In this document: piece after piece, positions 54,975-62,798 of the stretch
How positions within the stretch are numbered: the first letter of the stretch is position 1
How the letters are laid out: each line of letters begins with the position of its first letter
NCBI RefSeq assembly: GCF_004118155.1
Contig: NZ_SAIQ01000002.1
Span: forward strand, 62,001 to 126,000
DNA length: 64,000 nt
Source: Edaphocola flava
Lineage (GTDB): Bacteria > Bacteroidota > Bacteroidia > Chitinophagales > Chitinophagaceae
Direction of reading: 5' to 3'
Position numbers and translations under genes: made by a program
Notes under the pieces: generated by a model
What the model saw: the letters and a program-made list of their open reading frames with translations, nothing else
What the model was told of the DNA's origin: nothing
The model's database searches: none

Positions 54975-55265
54975 GCGTTATTTCATAATTTGTCATTTCT
55001 TCAGGAAATAATTCCTTCGCGTATAACATTCTGTTATCATATTTTAATACGCGCTACCTTATTTTTACCATAGGTTGTACGGAGTTGGAAAGTTTAGAGT
55101 GTTGCCTTACAGCCTTTATATAGTTTGTATTTTTCATGTTTAATACAGATAATGAGACAGCTTTGTTGTATAAATGTATGTGTCATACAGAGCAAAGTAA
55201 GAGCGCAAAATATTCAACGGTTTAGCCTAAACTTGATTGATCTTATTGTTGTATTGAATGAATGT

Positions 55266-55295
55266 AAAAACGGCTCCTGTTCAGGGGTCGTTTTT
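55266..55295 (+). terminator. Orphan intrinsic terminator
   Basis: 13-bp stem AAAAACGGCTCCT with AGGGGTCGTTTTT (two G-T pairs), GTTC loop, ending in a T run. No recognised gene precedes it on the plus strand. Confidence 0.65.
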
Positions 55296-55389
55296 CTTTA
55301 TATCTACTGTTCATTATCCGGATGATTTCTTTTATATTTACAAGTTTCGATTCCTTACCTTTACACCCGTATTGTAAATTTTTAATGCA

Positions 55390-56679
55390 ATGAAATACTT
55401 ACCGATCGATTCAGGTTTATTTAAGAAGAACAGAGAACGTTTTGTGAAGGCGATGAAGTCTAATAGTATTGCTATATTCAATGCCAGCCCTGTAATAGCA
55501 GAAAATGGCGATGCTGTGTATAGCTATAAAGCCAACTCCAACATTACATGGCTTTCCGGTATTACACAGGAACAAACCATGGTGATTTTATATCCGGATA
55601 ACAAAGACACATCTGCAAGAGAAGTGCTGGTCATTCAGCGTCCTGATGAGTTACTGGAGAAATGGAATGGCCATTTACTGCGTAAGCATGAGGCGACGGA
55701 ATTGTCCGGTATTAAAAATGTACAATACGTAGATAGCATTGATGCCATGCTGCAGGTATGGATGCATCATGCAGAATATGTATACCTCGATACAAATGAG
55801 AATGACCGCAGAGGCACCGTACTCCGTACTGACCTGCAGTTTGTCAATAAGATACGCGAACAATATCCATTACATAAATATGAGCGTGCTGCTGTATTGA
55901 TGAAGGAATTACGTGCTATCAAAACAAAAGAAGAAGTAGCCATAACACAAAAGGCCGTTGATATTACGCATCAGGCTTTCCTGAGGGTGATGAAGTTTAT
56001 TCGCCCTGGTGTATTTGAGCATGAAATAGAAGCAGAAATTACACATGAGTTCATCCGCAACCGTGCGACCAGACATGCATATGGATGTATTCTGGCCAGT
56101 GGCGATCGCGCCCGTGTATTGCACTATGTAGACAATAACCAGGAGTGTAAAGACGGAGAGTTGATCCTGATGGATTTTGGAGCAGAGTATGGTAACTATT
56201 GCGCCGACCTGTCCCGTACGATCCCGGTAAATGGGAAGTTCTCCAAAAGACAGGCCGAAGTGTACAATGCCTGCCTCAATGTACATAACTACTGTGTATC
56301 TATCCTGAAGCCAAAGATCAATTACGCTGATTATATAGAGAAAGTAAATGCAGAGATGGAAAAGCAACTGATGAAAATCGGGCTGATCTCCAAAGCAGAC
56401 ATCAAAAATCAGGACCCTGCTAATCCTGCATACCGCAAATATTTTTATCATGGTATCGGTCACCACCTGGGGCTGGATGTACATGATCTCGGTATTCGTA
56501 ATGAACCTGTAAAAGAAGGTATGCTCTTTACTATCGAGCCTGGTATCTATATTGAAGAAGAGCAGATGGGCATTCGTATAGAAAATAACTACTGGCTCAC
56601 TAAAAATGGCAGTGTAAACCTCTTCAAAGGTATCCCGATCACTGTAGAGGAGATCGAGCGTTACATGAAGCGCAAATAA
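55390..56679 (+). CDS. Aminopeptidase P-family (Xaa-Pro) metallopeptidase
   Basis: A 429-aa cytoplasmic peptidase cutting N-terminal residues before Pro. An N-terminal creatinase-like domain (about 1-170) precedes the pita-bread domain. Metal ligands are Asp in LMDFGAEYGNY, Asp in CADLSRT, His in YHGIGHHLGLDVHD, Glu in FTIEPGIYIE and Glu in GIRIENNY. The conserved HLHYVDN-like His is HYVDNN. The length is standard for PepP. Confidence 0.93.
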   Translation: MKYLPIDSGLFKKNRERFVKAMKSNSIAIFNASPVIAENGDAVYSYKANSNITWLSGITQEQTMVILYPDNKDTSAREVLVIQRPDELLEKWNGHLLRKHEATELSGIKNVQYVDSIDAMLQVWMHHAEYVYLDTNENDRRGTVLRTDLQFVNKIREQYPLHKYERAAVLMKELRAIKTKEEVAITQKAVDITHQAFLRVMKFIRPGVFEHEIEAEITHEFIRNRATRHAYGCILASGDRARVLHYVDNNQECKDGELILMDFGAEYGNYCADLSRTIPVNGKFSKRQAEVYNACLNVHNYCVSILKPKINYADYIEKVNAEMEKQLMKIGLISKADIKNQDPANPAYRKYFYHGIGHHLGLDVHDLGIRNEPVKEGMLFTIEPGIYIEEEQMGIRIENNYWLTKNGSVNLFKGIPITVEEIERYMKRK

Positions 56680-56714
56680 TTTCAATATTCAATTAACAGC
56701 CTTTAGCATCTTAT

Positions 56715-57056
56715 ATGGATCAATACAATCCTTATGATATTAACAAGCCCCGTCAAAAGAAAGGGGCAGACAATGCAGTGATCGGATTGCTTACCGGACT
56801 GGCTTCGGCCCTGGTAGGTCTGGTGCTGGTATACTTCCTGATGTATAACAGTGTAGGCCTGAGCTTCTATCTGAATCTTTTTAAAGGACAACCAACTTTT
56901 GCAGCAGCATCCAAGCCTATAAGCCTGGCAATGATTGTAAACCTGGTTCCTTTTTACTACTTCCTGAACCGCAAAGCGTACCAGAGTACCAAAGGGGTAA
57001 TCATTGCTACTGCTTTACTGGGCGTACTGTTCGTACTGTATAAATTTGTCTGGTAA
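56715..57056 (+). CDS. Small membrane protein of unknown function
   Basis: A 113-aa protein with a charged N-terminus (DQYNPYDINKPRQKKGADN) and three hydrophobic helices (about 22-44, 70-84, 93-112). No family is recognised. It is a short distance after the aminopeptidase gene and could be cotranscribed. Confidence 0.65.
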   Translation: MDQYNPYDINKPRQKKGADNAVIGLLTGLASALVGLVLVYFLMYNSVGLSFYLNLFKGQPTFAAASKPISLAMIVNLVPFYYFLNRKAYQSTKGVIIATALLGVLFVLYKFVW

Positions 57057-57079
57057 ACAGATATTTTTCTTCAAAAATA

Positions 57080-57111
57080 TTTGGAAGTAAAAAAAACAGT
57101 TTGTACTTTTG
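57080..57111 (+). promoter_or_regulatory. Promoter of tRNA-Gln copy 1
   Basis: TTTG (57080-57083), 20-bp spacer, TACTTTTG (57104-57111). Confidence 0.8.
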
Positions 57112-57135
57112 CCATCCCAAACGGGAAAAGCGGAT

Positions 57136-57206
57136 AGTTCTATGGTGTAAAGGTAGCACAACTGATTTTGGTTCAGTTAGTCTTGGTTCGAATCCAGGTA
57201 GAACTA
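57136..57206 (+). tRNA. tRNA-Gln(TTG), copy 1
   Basis: Acceptor AGTTCTA/TAGAACT, D-stem GTG/CAC, anticodon stem ACTGA/TCAGT with TTG at 57168-57170, T-arm CTTGG-TTCGAAT-CCAGG, discriminator A. CCA is not encoded. It is identical to copy 2. Confidence 0.94.
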
Positions 57207-57215
57207 CTTCAACAG

Positions 57216-57237
57216 AAGGCACTCAATTGAGTGCCTT
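57216..57237 (+). terminator. Terminator after tRNA-Gln copy 1
   Basis: Perfect 11-bp-arm palindrome AAGGCACTCAA with its complement, followed by a T run. Confidence 0.88.
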
Positions 57238-57302
57238 TTTTATTGCCTGTAAGTCCCGTCAGGCTTTGCTTTCAGGTATTTTTGAAAAAATACAGAAACA
57301 GA

Positions 57303-57334
57303 TTTGGAAGTAAAAAAAACAGTTTGTACTTTTG
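57303..57334 (+). promoter_or_regulatory. Promoter of tRNA-Gln copy 2
   Basis: Same TTTG-N20-TACTTTTG arrangement, inside the duplicated unit. Confidence 0.8.
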
Positions 57335-57358
57335 CCATCCCAAACGGGAAAAGCGGAT

Positions 57359-57429
57359 AGTTCTATGGTGTAAAGGTAGCACAACTGATTTTGGTTCAGT
57401 TAGTCTTGGTTCGAATCCAGGTAGAACTA
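57359..57429 (+). tRNA. tRNA-Gln(TTG), copy 2
   Basis: Sequence identical to copy 1, including the anticodon TTG. It is followed by its own terminator. Confidence 0.94.
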
Positions 57430-57431
57430 CA

Positions 57432-57472
57432 AAAAGAAAAAGCACTTGCAATATGCAAGTGCTTTTTCTTTT
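57432..57472. terminator. Terminator after tRNA-Gln copy 2
   Basis: 19-bp stem (core AGCACTTGCA with complement), ATA loop and T run. The LytTR gene converges on it from the other side. Confidence 0.88.
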
Positions 57473-57494
57473 ATACCTGTGCCCAGATAATTGT

Positions 57495-58232
57495 TTACCA
57501 CACTTTCCTGATCGATTGCAGAAACTTATCTTTTCGCGATGCAGCAACCTCAACAATAATATTACCCGTTAATACTACCTGCCCCACACGTCCCTTGATA
57601 TATTTCGTAACATGATTCATATTGATGACATGCGAATGGTGTACTCTGTAAAAAACCGTATCCGGCAGTAAAGCCTCACATTCTTTTAATCGCATACTCA
57701 CCATAATTTTCCGGCCATCAGCCAGGTGAAAATTGCTGTAACTTCCCGAGGCTTCGCAGCGCAGGATATCGTTGTAATCAATAAATAAAAAACCTTCCAA
57801 TGTAGGTAAGCTTACCTTAGTCTGTACAATAGGTGCAGTATACGCCTGTCGGAGTTGCCGTTGCTGCTGAATGAAATTTTCTGCTTTGGTGACAGCCTCC
57901 TGCAAGTGGCCAATTGTAATCGGCTTAAGCAGGTAGTCTATTGCCTGCGCACGAAAGGCCTCAATAGCATACTGGCTGTAAGCAGTCGTAAAAACGGTCT
58001 TGAAAAATACATTGGGAAACATTTTTAATAAATCAAATCCCGTATTCCCGTTCAGTTCAATATCCAGGAAGACGAGGTCAGGTTGATGGCGGTTGATTGC
58101 AATATATCCATTCTCAATGTCGGTGGCCGTATCCAGAATTTGTACAGAAGGGCAGAACTGTCCTAAAAGTTGCTGCAGGATTTCAATATTTACTTTCTTA
58201 TCATCGATGATGATGGCATTTATTTTATTCAT
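57495..58232 (-). CDS. LytTR-family response regulator
   Basis: A 245-aa regulator with a receiver domain (D10-D11, phosphoacceptor D57 in LVFLDIELNG, Lys in YLLKPI) and a LytTR DNA-binding domain (about 140-240; EGFLFIDYNDILRCEASGSY, FYRVHHSHVINMNHVTKY). I start at the ATG at 58232, 11 nt after the kinase stop; a longer frame would overlap the kinase. It pairs with the propeller kinase upstream in the operon. Confidence 0.93.
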   Translation of the reverse strand: MNKINAIIIDDKKVNIEILQQLLGQFCPSVQILDTATDIENGYIAINRHQPDLVFLDIELNGNTGFDLLKMFPNVFFKTVFTTAYSQYAIEAFRAQAIDYLLKPITIGHLQEAVTKAENFIQQQRQLRQAYTAPIVQTKVSLPTLEGFLFIDYNDILRCEASGSYSNFHLADGRKIMVSMRLKECEALLPDTVFYRVHHSHVINMNHVTKYIKGRVGQVVLTGNIIVEVAASRKDKFLQSIRKVW

Positions 58233-58243
58233 GGATAATACGT

Positions 58244-61063
58244 TTAGATTAATTCCGGTAACCATACAGTTACCCTGGTTCCTTGTGTATGCTCTTTTTT
58301 CAGATCTTCGATAAGGAGTCTTATCTCACCAGATTTTCTATTGATCAGGTTTAAAGTTTCAATACGCTGGTAAATTAAAGATAGCCCTTTGGACTGATGC
58401 GTGGATGCTTTCTTACGGCTATCTATGCCCGGGCCGTTGTCCTCTATGGTGCATACCAGTAACCCGGATGCAGCCCGGTGGATGTTTATGGACAAGATGC
58501 CGGGATCGCTGGCATGGCAGAGTCCATGTTTAATGGCGTTCTCTACCAGTGGTTGCAGGATCATATTTGGAAATAATGTCTTTGACTGATTTATCTGCGG
58601 ATCAATGCTAATTGTGTATTGAAACGGTTCGTTTACTTGCAGGCGCTCCAGCTCAATATAATGTTGCAAATAACTGAGCTCTTCCTGCAGGCTGATGTGC
58701 ACTTTAGGCGCATTGTCCAGTGTTTCCCGCACCAGGCCTGCAAATCGGGAGAGATAGTAGTTAGCTCCGCTGACGTCCTGCTTCAGAACATAATTCTGAA
58801 TAGAATTCAGACAATTGAATATAAAATGAGGATTCATTTGTGCCCTTAAGGCCATTTGCTCCAGTTCAATCATTTTGTAATGAATGCTTCTTTGTTTTTC
58901 TTCCTTTTTCCGGATTTTCCGTATCCATATTTTCATTGCAAACCAAATGATCGATAAGCTGAAGAGTAGTACCAGGGCTATAAACCACCAGTATTCAAAT
59001 ATGGCCTTCTGCACCCGGAATTTTTTTTCAATAATGGGACTTTGATACCCTGAAGGATGAATGGCCTGTATCTGTACCGTGTAGGCGCCGGAGGGAAGAG
59101 ATATCAGGTTGAGCAGGGGTTCCGAAATATACTGCCAGCTTGTGTCCAGGCCCAGTATACGGTATCGGTAACCGATATTGCTCAGGGAAAAAGAAATTGC
59201 AGAAAATTCAAATTTAATATGATTATTCTGATGAGGCAGAAGGATGTTCCCGCTGATATCAATGATGCTGTCCTGCACATATATCCCCGTAAATGCCAGA
59301 TTTAACAAGGGTTTTTGAACAGACACGGGTTCCCGGAAGATATTGAGTCCTTTAGGTGTACCTACGTATAAGACTGTGTCTTTGATAAGCACCGAATTGA
59401 TCAGGTTGCTGTTTAGCCCGTCCTGGGTAGTATATATGTATTCGAGGTCCAAAGTATTTGCCTGAATGCGGAATTTATGCAGCCCTTGGTCTGTTCCGAT
59501 CCATAAAAAACGACCATCATTATAGATGCAGCGGCAAAGATTACTGCTCAGTTTGCTGTTATATATAGTGAAGCTATCCGTTTTCTGATTGTTCTGTACC
59601 CGGAAAAAACCCTTGTTATAAGTACCCACCCATAGCTCATCAGTTTTAGTTCCCCGGGCGAGACAACTGATATGCGCTTTGACCGGCTTGGCCACCGTTG
59701 CATATTGTTTATTCAATATCAGTAATTCTTCCAAAGTGCCCAGGCAGTAATATCCGTTACAGGTGATAGCAGTAGTGGTACGCCCGGTATATATCTTTTC
59801 TACCCATACCGACTGTCCCGTTTTGTTGTATAATGCAGCATCCCTGTGCGTAGCCAGTAACAGGCTGTCCTTATATACAAATACACTTTTGATATTGCCC
59901 ACATTTCCCGGCAATTTTAGAATATTATTCCGCACACTCAATAATTGGTTTTGAGCATTTCTGATCAGATCAGCAAGGTTTAGCTGACTTTTCTTTTGCT
60001 GAAAGACAGGGGGGAAGTGGTCTTCAGAGGTTGTCGGACCAAGTTGCCATATCACATCCTGGTCATTTCCGGTATAGATGTATTTTCCTTTTTCAAAGAT
60101 AAAATTCACGGGAGAAGGTGCACCTGTAGTAAAAGCGTATGTCAGTATCCGCAGTACCCCGAGTTTATATATGCCATTACCGTTGGTACAAAACCAGATA
60201 TTGCGTTCAGCATCTTCGAATACACCATTGATCTGGTATTGTGGTAAAAATACCGCTGTGACCTTTTGGGTAGTTAGGTTATAAATGCAGGCCCCTCCAG
60301 AAGCATAAACTCCGAGTATATTACCATCCTTCATTACCCATCTGAGGCGCAATCCCTTTTCACTGATCCTGGAAAACCGGTTTTCTTTACTATTCCAGAT
60401 AATACTATACCATTTGTCAAAAGTGAAGACCAGTATGTCCGGGGCGATCTTCAATACTTCAATGGCCCGTACGGCAGTCGTTCGGAAATGCTGCAATACA
60501 AATGCATACGTCTGCTCCGGTAATTGCAGCATACTGAAATTAATGCCACCGTTTACAGGCAAGGCCCGGTAATTCAGTTTAAACTGATTTTCGCTATAAT
60601 GCTGCACCCTTTGCCCCTTAATGGTTATGGCTCTCCTTAAATCATCATTGATAATAATCAGCCCGGTCTGATCTTTGGATGCGTCTCGAAACTGACCCCG
60701 GAGTACGATCTTTCTGACCAGGGGATCATTGAACTTTTGATAGATCCTGCCATTTTTATAATAGGCAACCTCTTTAGAAAAGGACTGTATCCATATACGA
60801 TGCAGGAAATCTTCTCTGGTCCCGAATACTTCATTAGAAGGTAAGCCGTCGTTCGTGGTGAAATTTCGGAAATGCACTCCATCAAACCGGCTCAGACCGG
60901 ACTCTGTGCCAAACCATATAAAGCCATCCTGGCTTTGTGTGCCGGTATAGGTCGTTTCTCCGCTCAGGCCATCTTTTGTGGCATAATGCATATAGTTATA
61001 TTCCTGGCTATAAGCCTTTACTGTGCATAACAAAAATAGCAGCAGTAGTAATCTTCTGTTCAT
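58244..61063 (-). CDS. Propeller-type sensor histidine kinase (LytS-like output)
   Basis: A 939-aa protein. After a signal sequence (LLLLLFLLCTVKAYSQ), periplasmic two-component propeller repeats run to about 600 (IWFGTESGLSRFDG, IWIQSFSKE, LWIGTDQGLHKF, LYVGTPKGLNIF). A Y_Y_Y-type Ig domain lies about 610-690, followed by one transmembrane helix (WWFIALVLLFSLSIIWFAM). The cytoplasmic His_kinase domain has H746 in MNPHFIFNCLNSIQN and an ATPase domain (LQPLVENAIKHGL, EDNGPGID). It lacks the fused DNA-binding output of hybrid systems and signals to the LytTR protein. The ligand is unknown. Confidence 0.93.
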   Translation of the reverse strand: MNRRLLLLLFLLCTVKAYSQEYNYMHYATKDGLSGETTYTGTQSQDGFIWFGTESGLSRFDGVHFRNFTTNDGLPSNEVFGTREDFLHRIWIQSFSKEVAYYKNGRIYQKFNDPLVRKIVLRGQFRDASKDQTGLIIINDDLRRAITIKGQRVQHYSENQFKLNYRALPVNGGINFSMLQLPEQTYAFVLQHFRTTAVRAIEVLKIAPDILVFTFDKWYSIIWNSKENRFSRISEKGLRLRWVMKDGNILGVYASGGACIYNLTTQKVTAVFLPQYQINGVFEDAERNIWFCTNGNGIYKLGVLRILTYAFTTGAPSPVNFIFEKGKYIYTGNDQDVIWQLGPTTSEDHFPPVFQQKKSQLNLADLIRNAQNQLLSVRNNILKLPGNVGNIKSVFVYKDSLLLATHRDAALYNKTGQSVWVEKIYTGRTTTAITCNGYYCLGTLEELLILNKQYATVAKPVKAHISCLARGTKTDELWVGTYNKGFFRVQNNQKTDSFTIYNSKLSSNLCRCIYNDGRFLWIGTDQGLHKFRIQANTLDLEYIYTTQDGLNSNLINSVLIKDTVLYVGTPKGLNIFREPVSVQKPLLNLAFTGIYVQDSIIDISGNILLPHQNNHIKFEFSAISFSLSNIGYRYRILGLDTSWQYISEPLLNLISLPSGAYTVQIQAIHPSGYQSPIIEKKFRVQKAIFEYWWFIALVLLFSLSIIWFAMKIWIRKIRKKEEKQRSIHYKMIELEQMALRAQMNPHFIFNCLNSIQNYVLKQDVSGANYYLSRFAGLVRETLDNAPKVHISLQEELSYLQHYIELERLQVNEPFQYTISIDPQINQSKTLFPNMILQPLVENAIKHGLCHASDPGILSINIHRAASGLLVCTIEDNGPGIDSRKKASTHQSKGLSLIYQRIETLNLINRKSGEIRLLIEDLKKEHTQGTRVTVWLPELI

Positions 61064-61389
61064 TTACCGGAACCGGTTTAATATCTGTGGTGCTAAACTA
61101 CAATTTTATCACAAAGGCGTGTGATTTTTTGCTGAGCTAAGTAGTGATGTTTGGCATGAATTATGGGATAAATCGACATGCCGGCAAACCCGTAGCACCA
61201 AATGGTGAACTGCATATTTTTTAGCAGAACAGGGAATTGTAAGTTACAGTGTATTTCGCGAATACAGCATCAGGATAAAAGCATCATATTCCGGGTGAAA
61301 CTTAAAAGATGCCCGCTGAAAAGCCCTCTATGGTGGTTAAGACAAGAGTATGTACTAACTATTAATTAACCATTAAAAATCTAAGTATC
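61064..61389. other. 326-base divergent intergenic region
   Basis: It lies between the propeller kinase and a small secreted protein. It holds ACCGG-AA-CCGGT at 61066-61077, next to the kinase start, and TGTATT-TCGCG-AATACA at 61250-61266. Either may be a regulator site. No gene is seen. Confidence 0.5.
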
Positions 61390-61701
61390 ATGAAAAAAGT
61401 AATGATTATTGCTGCTGCAGCATTGTGTTTTCTTACTGCCGGTTACTCCGTTTTTTCCAGCTCAACAAGCAATGCTGCACCTATTGGGCCTACCACTACT
61501 GATTGTCTGCCTGGCTATCAGCTGACCATGAGAATCAATATCTATGTGTACGGCACTTCTGTAAAGATTGACTCTTACATTAAAGGATTTCACAGTTCTG
61601 CAGATTTATGGACCTATGTAAGCAATTATAATGCAGGTAATACTACTACCATTATGGGTTTCGAAGAGATCTGCAGAATGGCTCCGGGACCTGTTTTATA
61701 G
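61390..61701 (+). CDS. Small secreted protein of unknown function
   Basis: A 103-aa protein with a signal peptide (cleavage near residue 30, SNA-AP) and a mature part of about 73 aa with two Cys (TTDCLPGYQ and EEICRMAPG). No family is recognised. It is divergent from the propeller kinase/LytTR pair, which makes it a candidate target of that system. Its own terminator follows. Confidence 0.65.
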   Translation: MKKVMIIAAAALCFLTAGYSVFSSSTSNAAPIGPTTTDCLPGYQLTMRINIYVYGTSVKIDSYIKGFHSSADLWTYVSNYNAGNTTTIMGFEEICRMAPGPVL

Positions 61702-61735
61702 ATCATGGTATTATACTCCCTGTGATGAAAGAACA

Positions 61736-61764
61736 AAAGTCTGTCTCCCTGAGAGACAGACTTT
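61736..61764 (+). terminator. Terminator after the small secreted gene
   Basis: 12-bp stem AAAGTCTGTCTC with complement, CCTGA loop. The convergent lipoprotein gene is downstream. Confidence 0.85.
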
Positions 61765-61798
61765 ATTATTGTAACTAAGGTGTCATTGTATACTGTTA

Positions 61799-62365
61799 TT
61801 ATCCTTTCAGGAAAAAGATCCAGGACCAGCCATCGGGCTCCGTGCCACCGGCACTGGGTCTGTATAAAAACATCTTTACCTGTTCTGAGGGATGCTGCTG
61901 CAGGAACGATCTGACTACATCCAGTTTTTGTATGGCGAACCAGGCCGGGGTATAGTCATAAGTGTGCTGGTACGGATTACATACATCTGCAAAACCACTG
62001 ATAGGGTATACCGTATCGGATACCGGCAGGTAGTTGAACTGGCTGGCAGGGCTAAGCTGCGGGTAATGTATTTCAACGGTGCCCATCCACATCAGGCTAG
62101 CGTCAAATACAGTGGTATTAAACTCTCTATAATATATCTTTACATAACCATTATCAATTGGCCAGTCAAATTCATTTTCCAGGGTAAATGTAGTGTCAGT
62201 ATGTGTAAAGCTAAAGATATGCGCTCCCTGGAAGGCATTGGTCTGGTAATCGACTTTCAGCACCAGTAGCTTTTGCGGTGCAGCATAGTTAGGGCTGTTT
62301 GCGTTCTTCTTATTACAGGAAGCCCATAATAGCAGTACAGCACATAAAATAAAGATGTTTTTCAT
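61799..62365 (-). CDS. Putative lipoprotein of unknown function
   Basis: A 188-aa protein with a lipobox-like end to its signal (CAVLLLWASCNKK, Cys 17). The mature part is beta-rich and aromatic-rich (FSFTHTDTTFTLENEFDWP, WMGTVEIHYP). It should be lipid-anchored in the envelope. No family is recognised. Confidence 0.65.
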   Translation of the reverse strand: MKNIFILCAVLLLWASCNKKNANSPNYAAPQKLLVLKVDYQTNAFQGAHIFSFTHTDTTFTLENEFDWPIDNGYVKIYYREFNTTVFDASLMWMGTVEIHYPQLSPASQFNYLPVSDTVYPISGFADVCNPYQHTYDYTPAWFAIQKLDVVRSFLQQHPSEQVKMFLYRPSAGGTEPDGWSWIFFLKG

Positions 62366-62539
62366 GAGTGGGAATTTTATTACAAAATAATTGAAAAAAT
62401 GGAATAATAATACTTGATTATCTGCTTACAGGAAACAAAGATTTACCTTTTTTCCGAGTTCCTTTTATGGCTACCTTTTGCCTTGATGCCGGATTTATAA
62501 GGCCATTTTAAGCGATCTGTTCTGTACGGATCGCTTATT

Positions 62540-62714
62540 GTTTTCATCACAGCGATAGCCATTTTGGAGTGGAGATGCGATCGTTGAGCAGCGAATACAT
62601 CTAACGTTAAGCTCAAACGATCAATGCACGCAACGGTACAAAATGGCGGTGCACTGCAATCGCCTTGATGAAAACAAAGGCACTTTTGGTCCTTTTGTTG
62701 CCGGACAAAAGGAC
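62540..62714. repeat. Long imperfect inverted repeat plus hairpin
   Basis: GTTTTCATCA (62540) pairs with TGATGAAAAC (62675). Inner pairs include CATTTTG with CAAAATG and GATCGTTGAGC with GCTCAAACGATC, around TAACGTTA. GTCCTTTTG ... CAAAAGGAC follows. It may be a REP-like or MITE-like element or a structured RNA. Confidence 0.5.
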
Positions 62715-62770
62715 GAATAAAAGAGTTGACTACAAGCGACTAGTTGGTTAATAATATTTGAACTTAAAGT

Positions 62771-62796
62771 AAAACACCTGCGTTTGCAGGTGTTTT
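62771..62796 (-). terminator. Terminator of the HsdR_N-type gene
   Basis: 11-bp stem AAAACACCTGC with complement, GTTT loop, T run on both strands. Confidence 0.88.
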
Positions 62797-62798
62797 AT

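Larger units (their letters stand above)
54420..55389. other. 970-base gene-free stretch
   Basis: AT-rich, with only short frames lacking family features (68 codons minus at 54427-54633; 66 codons plus at 55125-55325). It holds a double TTAAC motif at 54861-54876, a 24-bp perfect A/T palindrome at 54951-54974 and an intrinsic terminator at 55266-55295 with no gene before it. An unannotated small RNA or decayed gene is possible. Confidence 0.5.
57079..57207. repeat. Direct repeat unit 1: promoter plus tRNA-Gln
   Basis: 129 bp identical to 57302-57430. It starts with the -33 TTTG and ends just after the tRNA 3' end. The terminators that follow the two copies differ. Confidence 0.95.
57302..57430. 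repeat. Direct repeat unit 2: promoter plus tRNA-Gln
   Basis: Second copy of the 129-bp unit, 223 bp downstream of the first. Confidence 0.95.
62366..62798. other. 433-base intergenic region with structured element
   Basis: It contains no gene. A hairpin at 62510-62536 (AAGCGATC ... GATCGCTT), a long imperfect inverted repeat at 62540-62675, a 9-bp hairpin at 62689-62714 and the terminator of the HsdR_N gene at 62771-62796 fill most of it. The element resembles intergenic repeats seen in related genomes (recollection, not checked). Confidence 0.55.

Noticed and set aside
55125-55325. 66-codon plus-strand frame that covers the orphan terminator
   Set aside because: A real gene would not run through its own terminator stem; composition looks random.
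55909-56685. 258-codon frame antisense to the aminopeptidase
   Set aside because: Composition rich in Ile, Tyr and Phe with no family pattern; a shadow of the metallopeptidase gene.
57101-57572. Several short reading frames over the tRNA-Gln genes
   Set aside because: They are translations of the duplicated tRNA sequence and its promoter, a known source of false genes.
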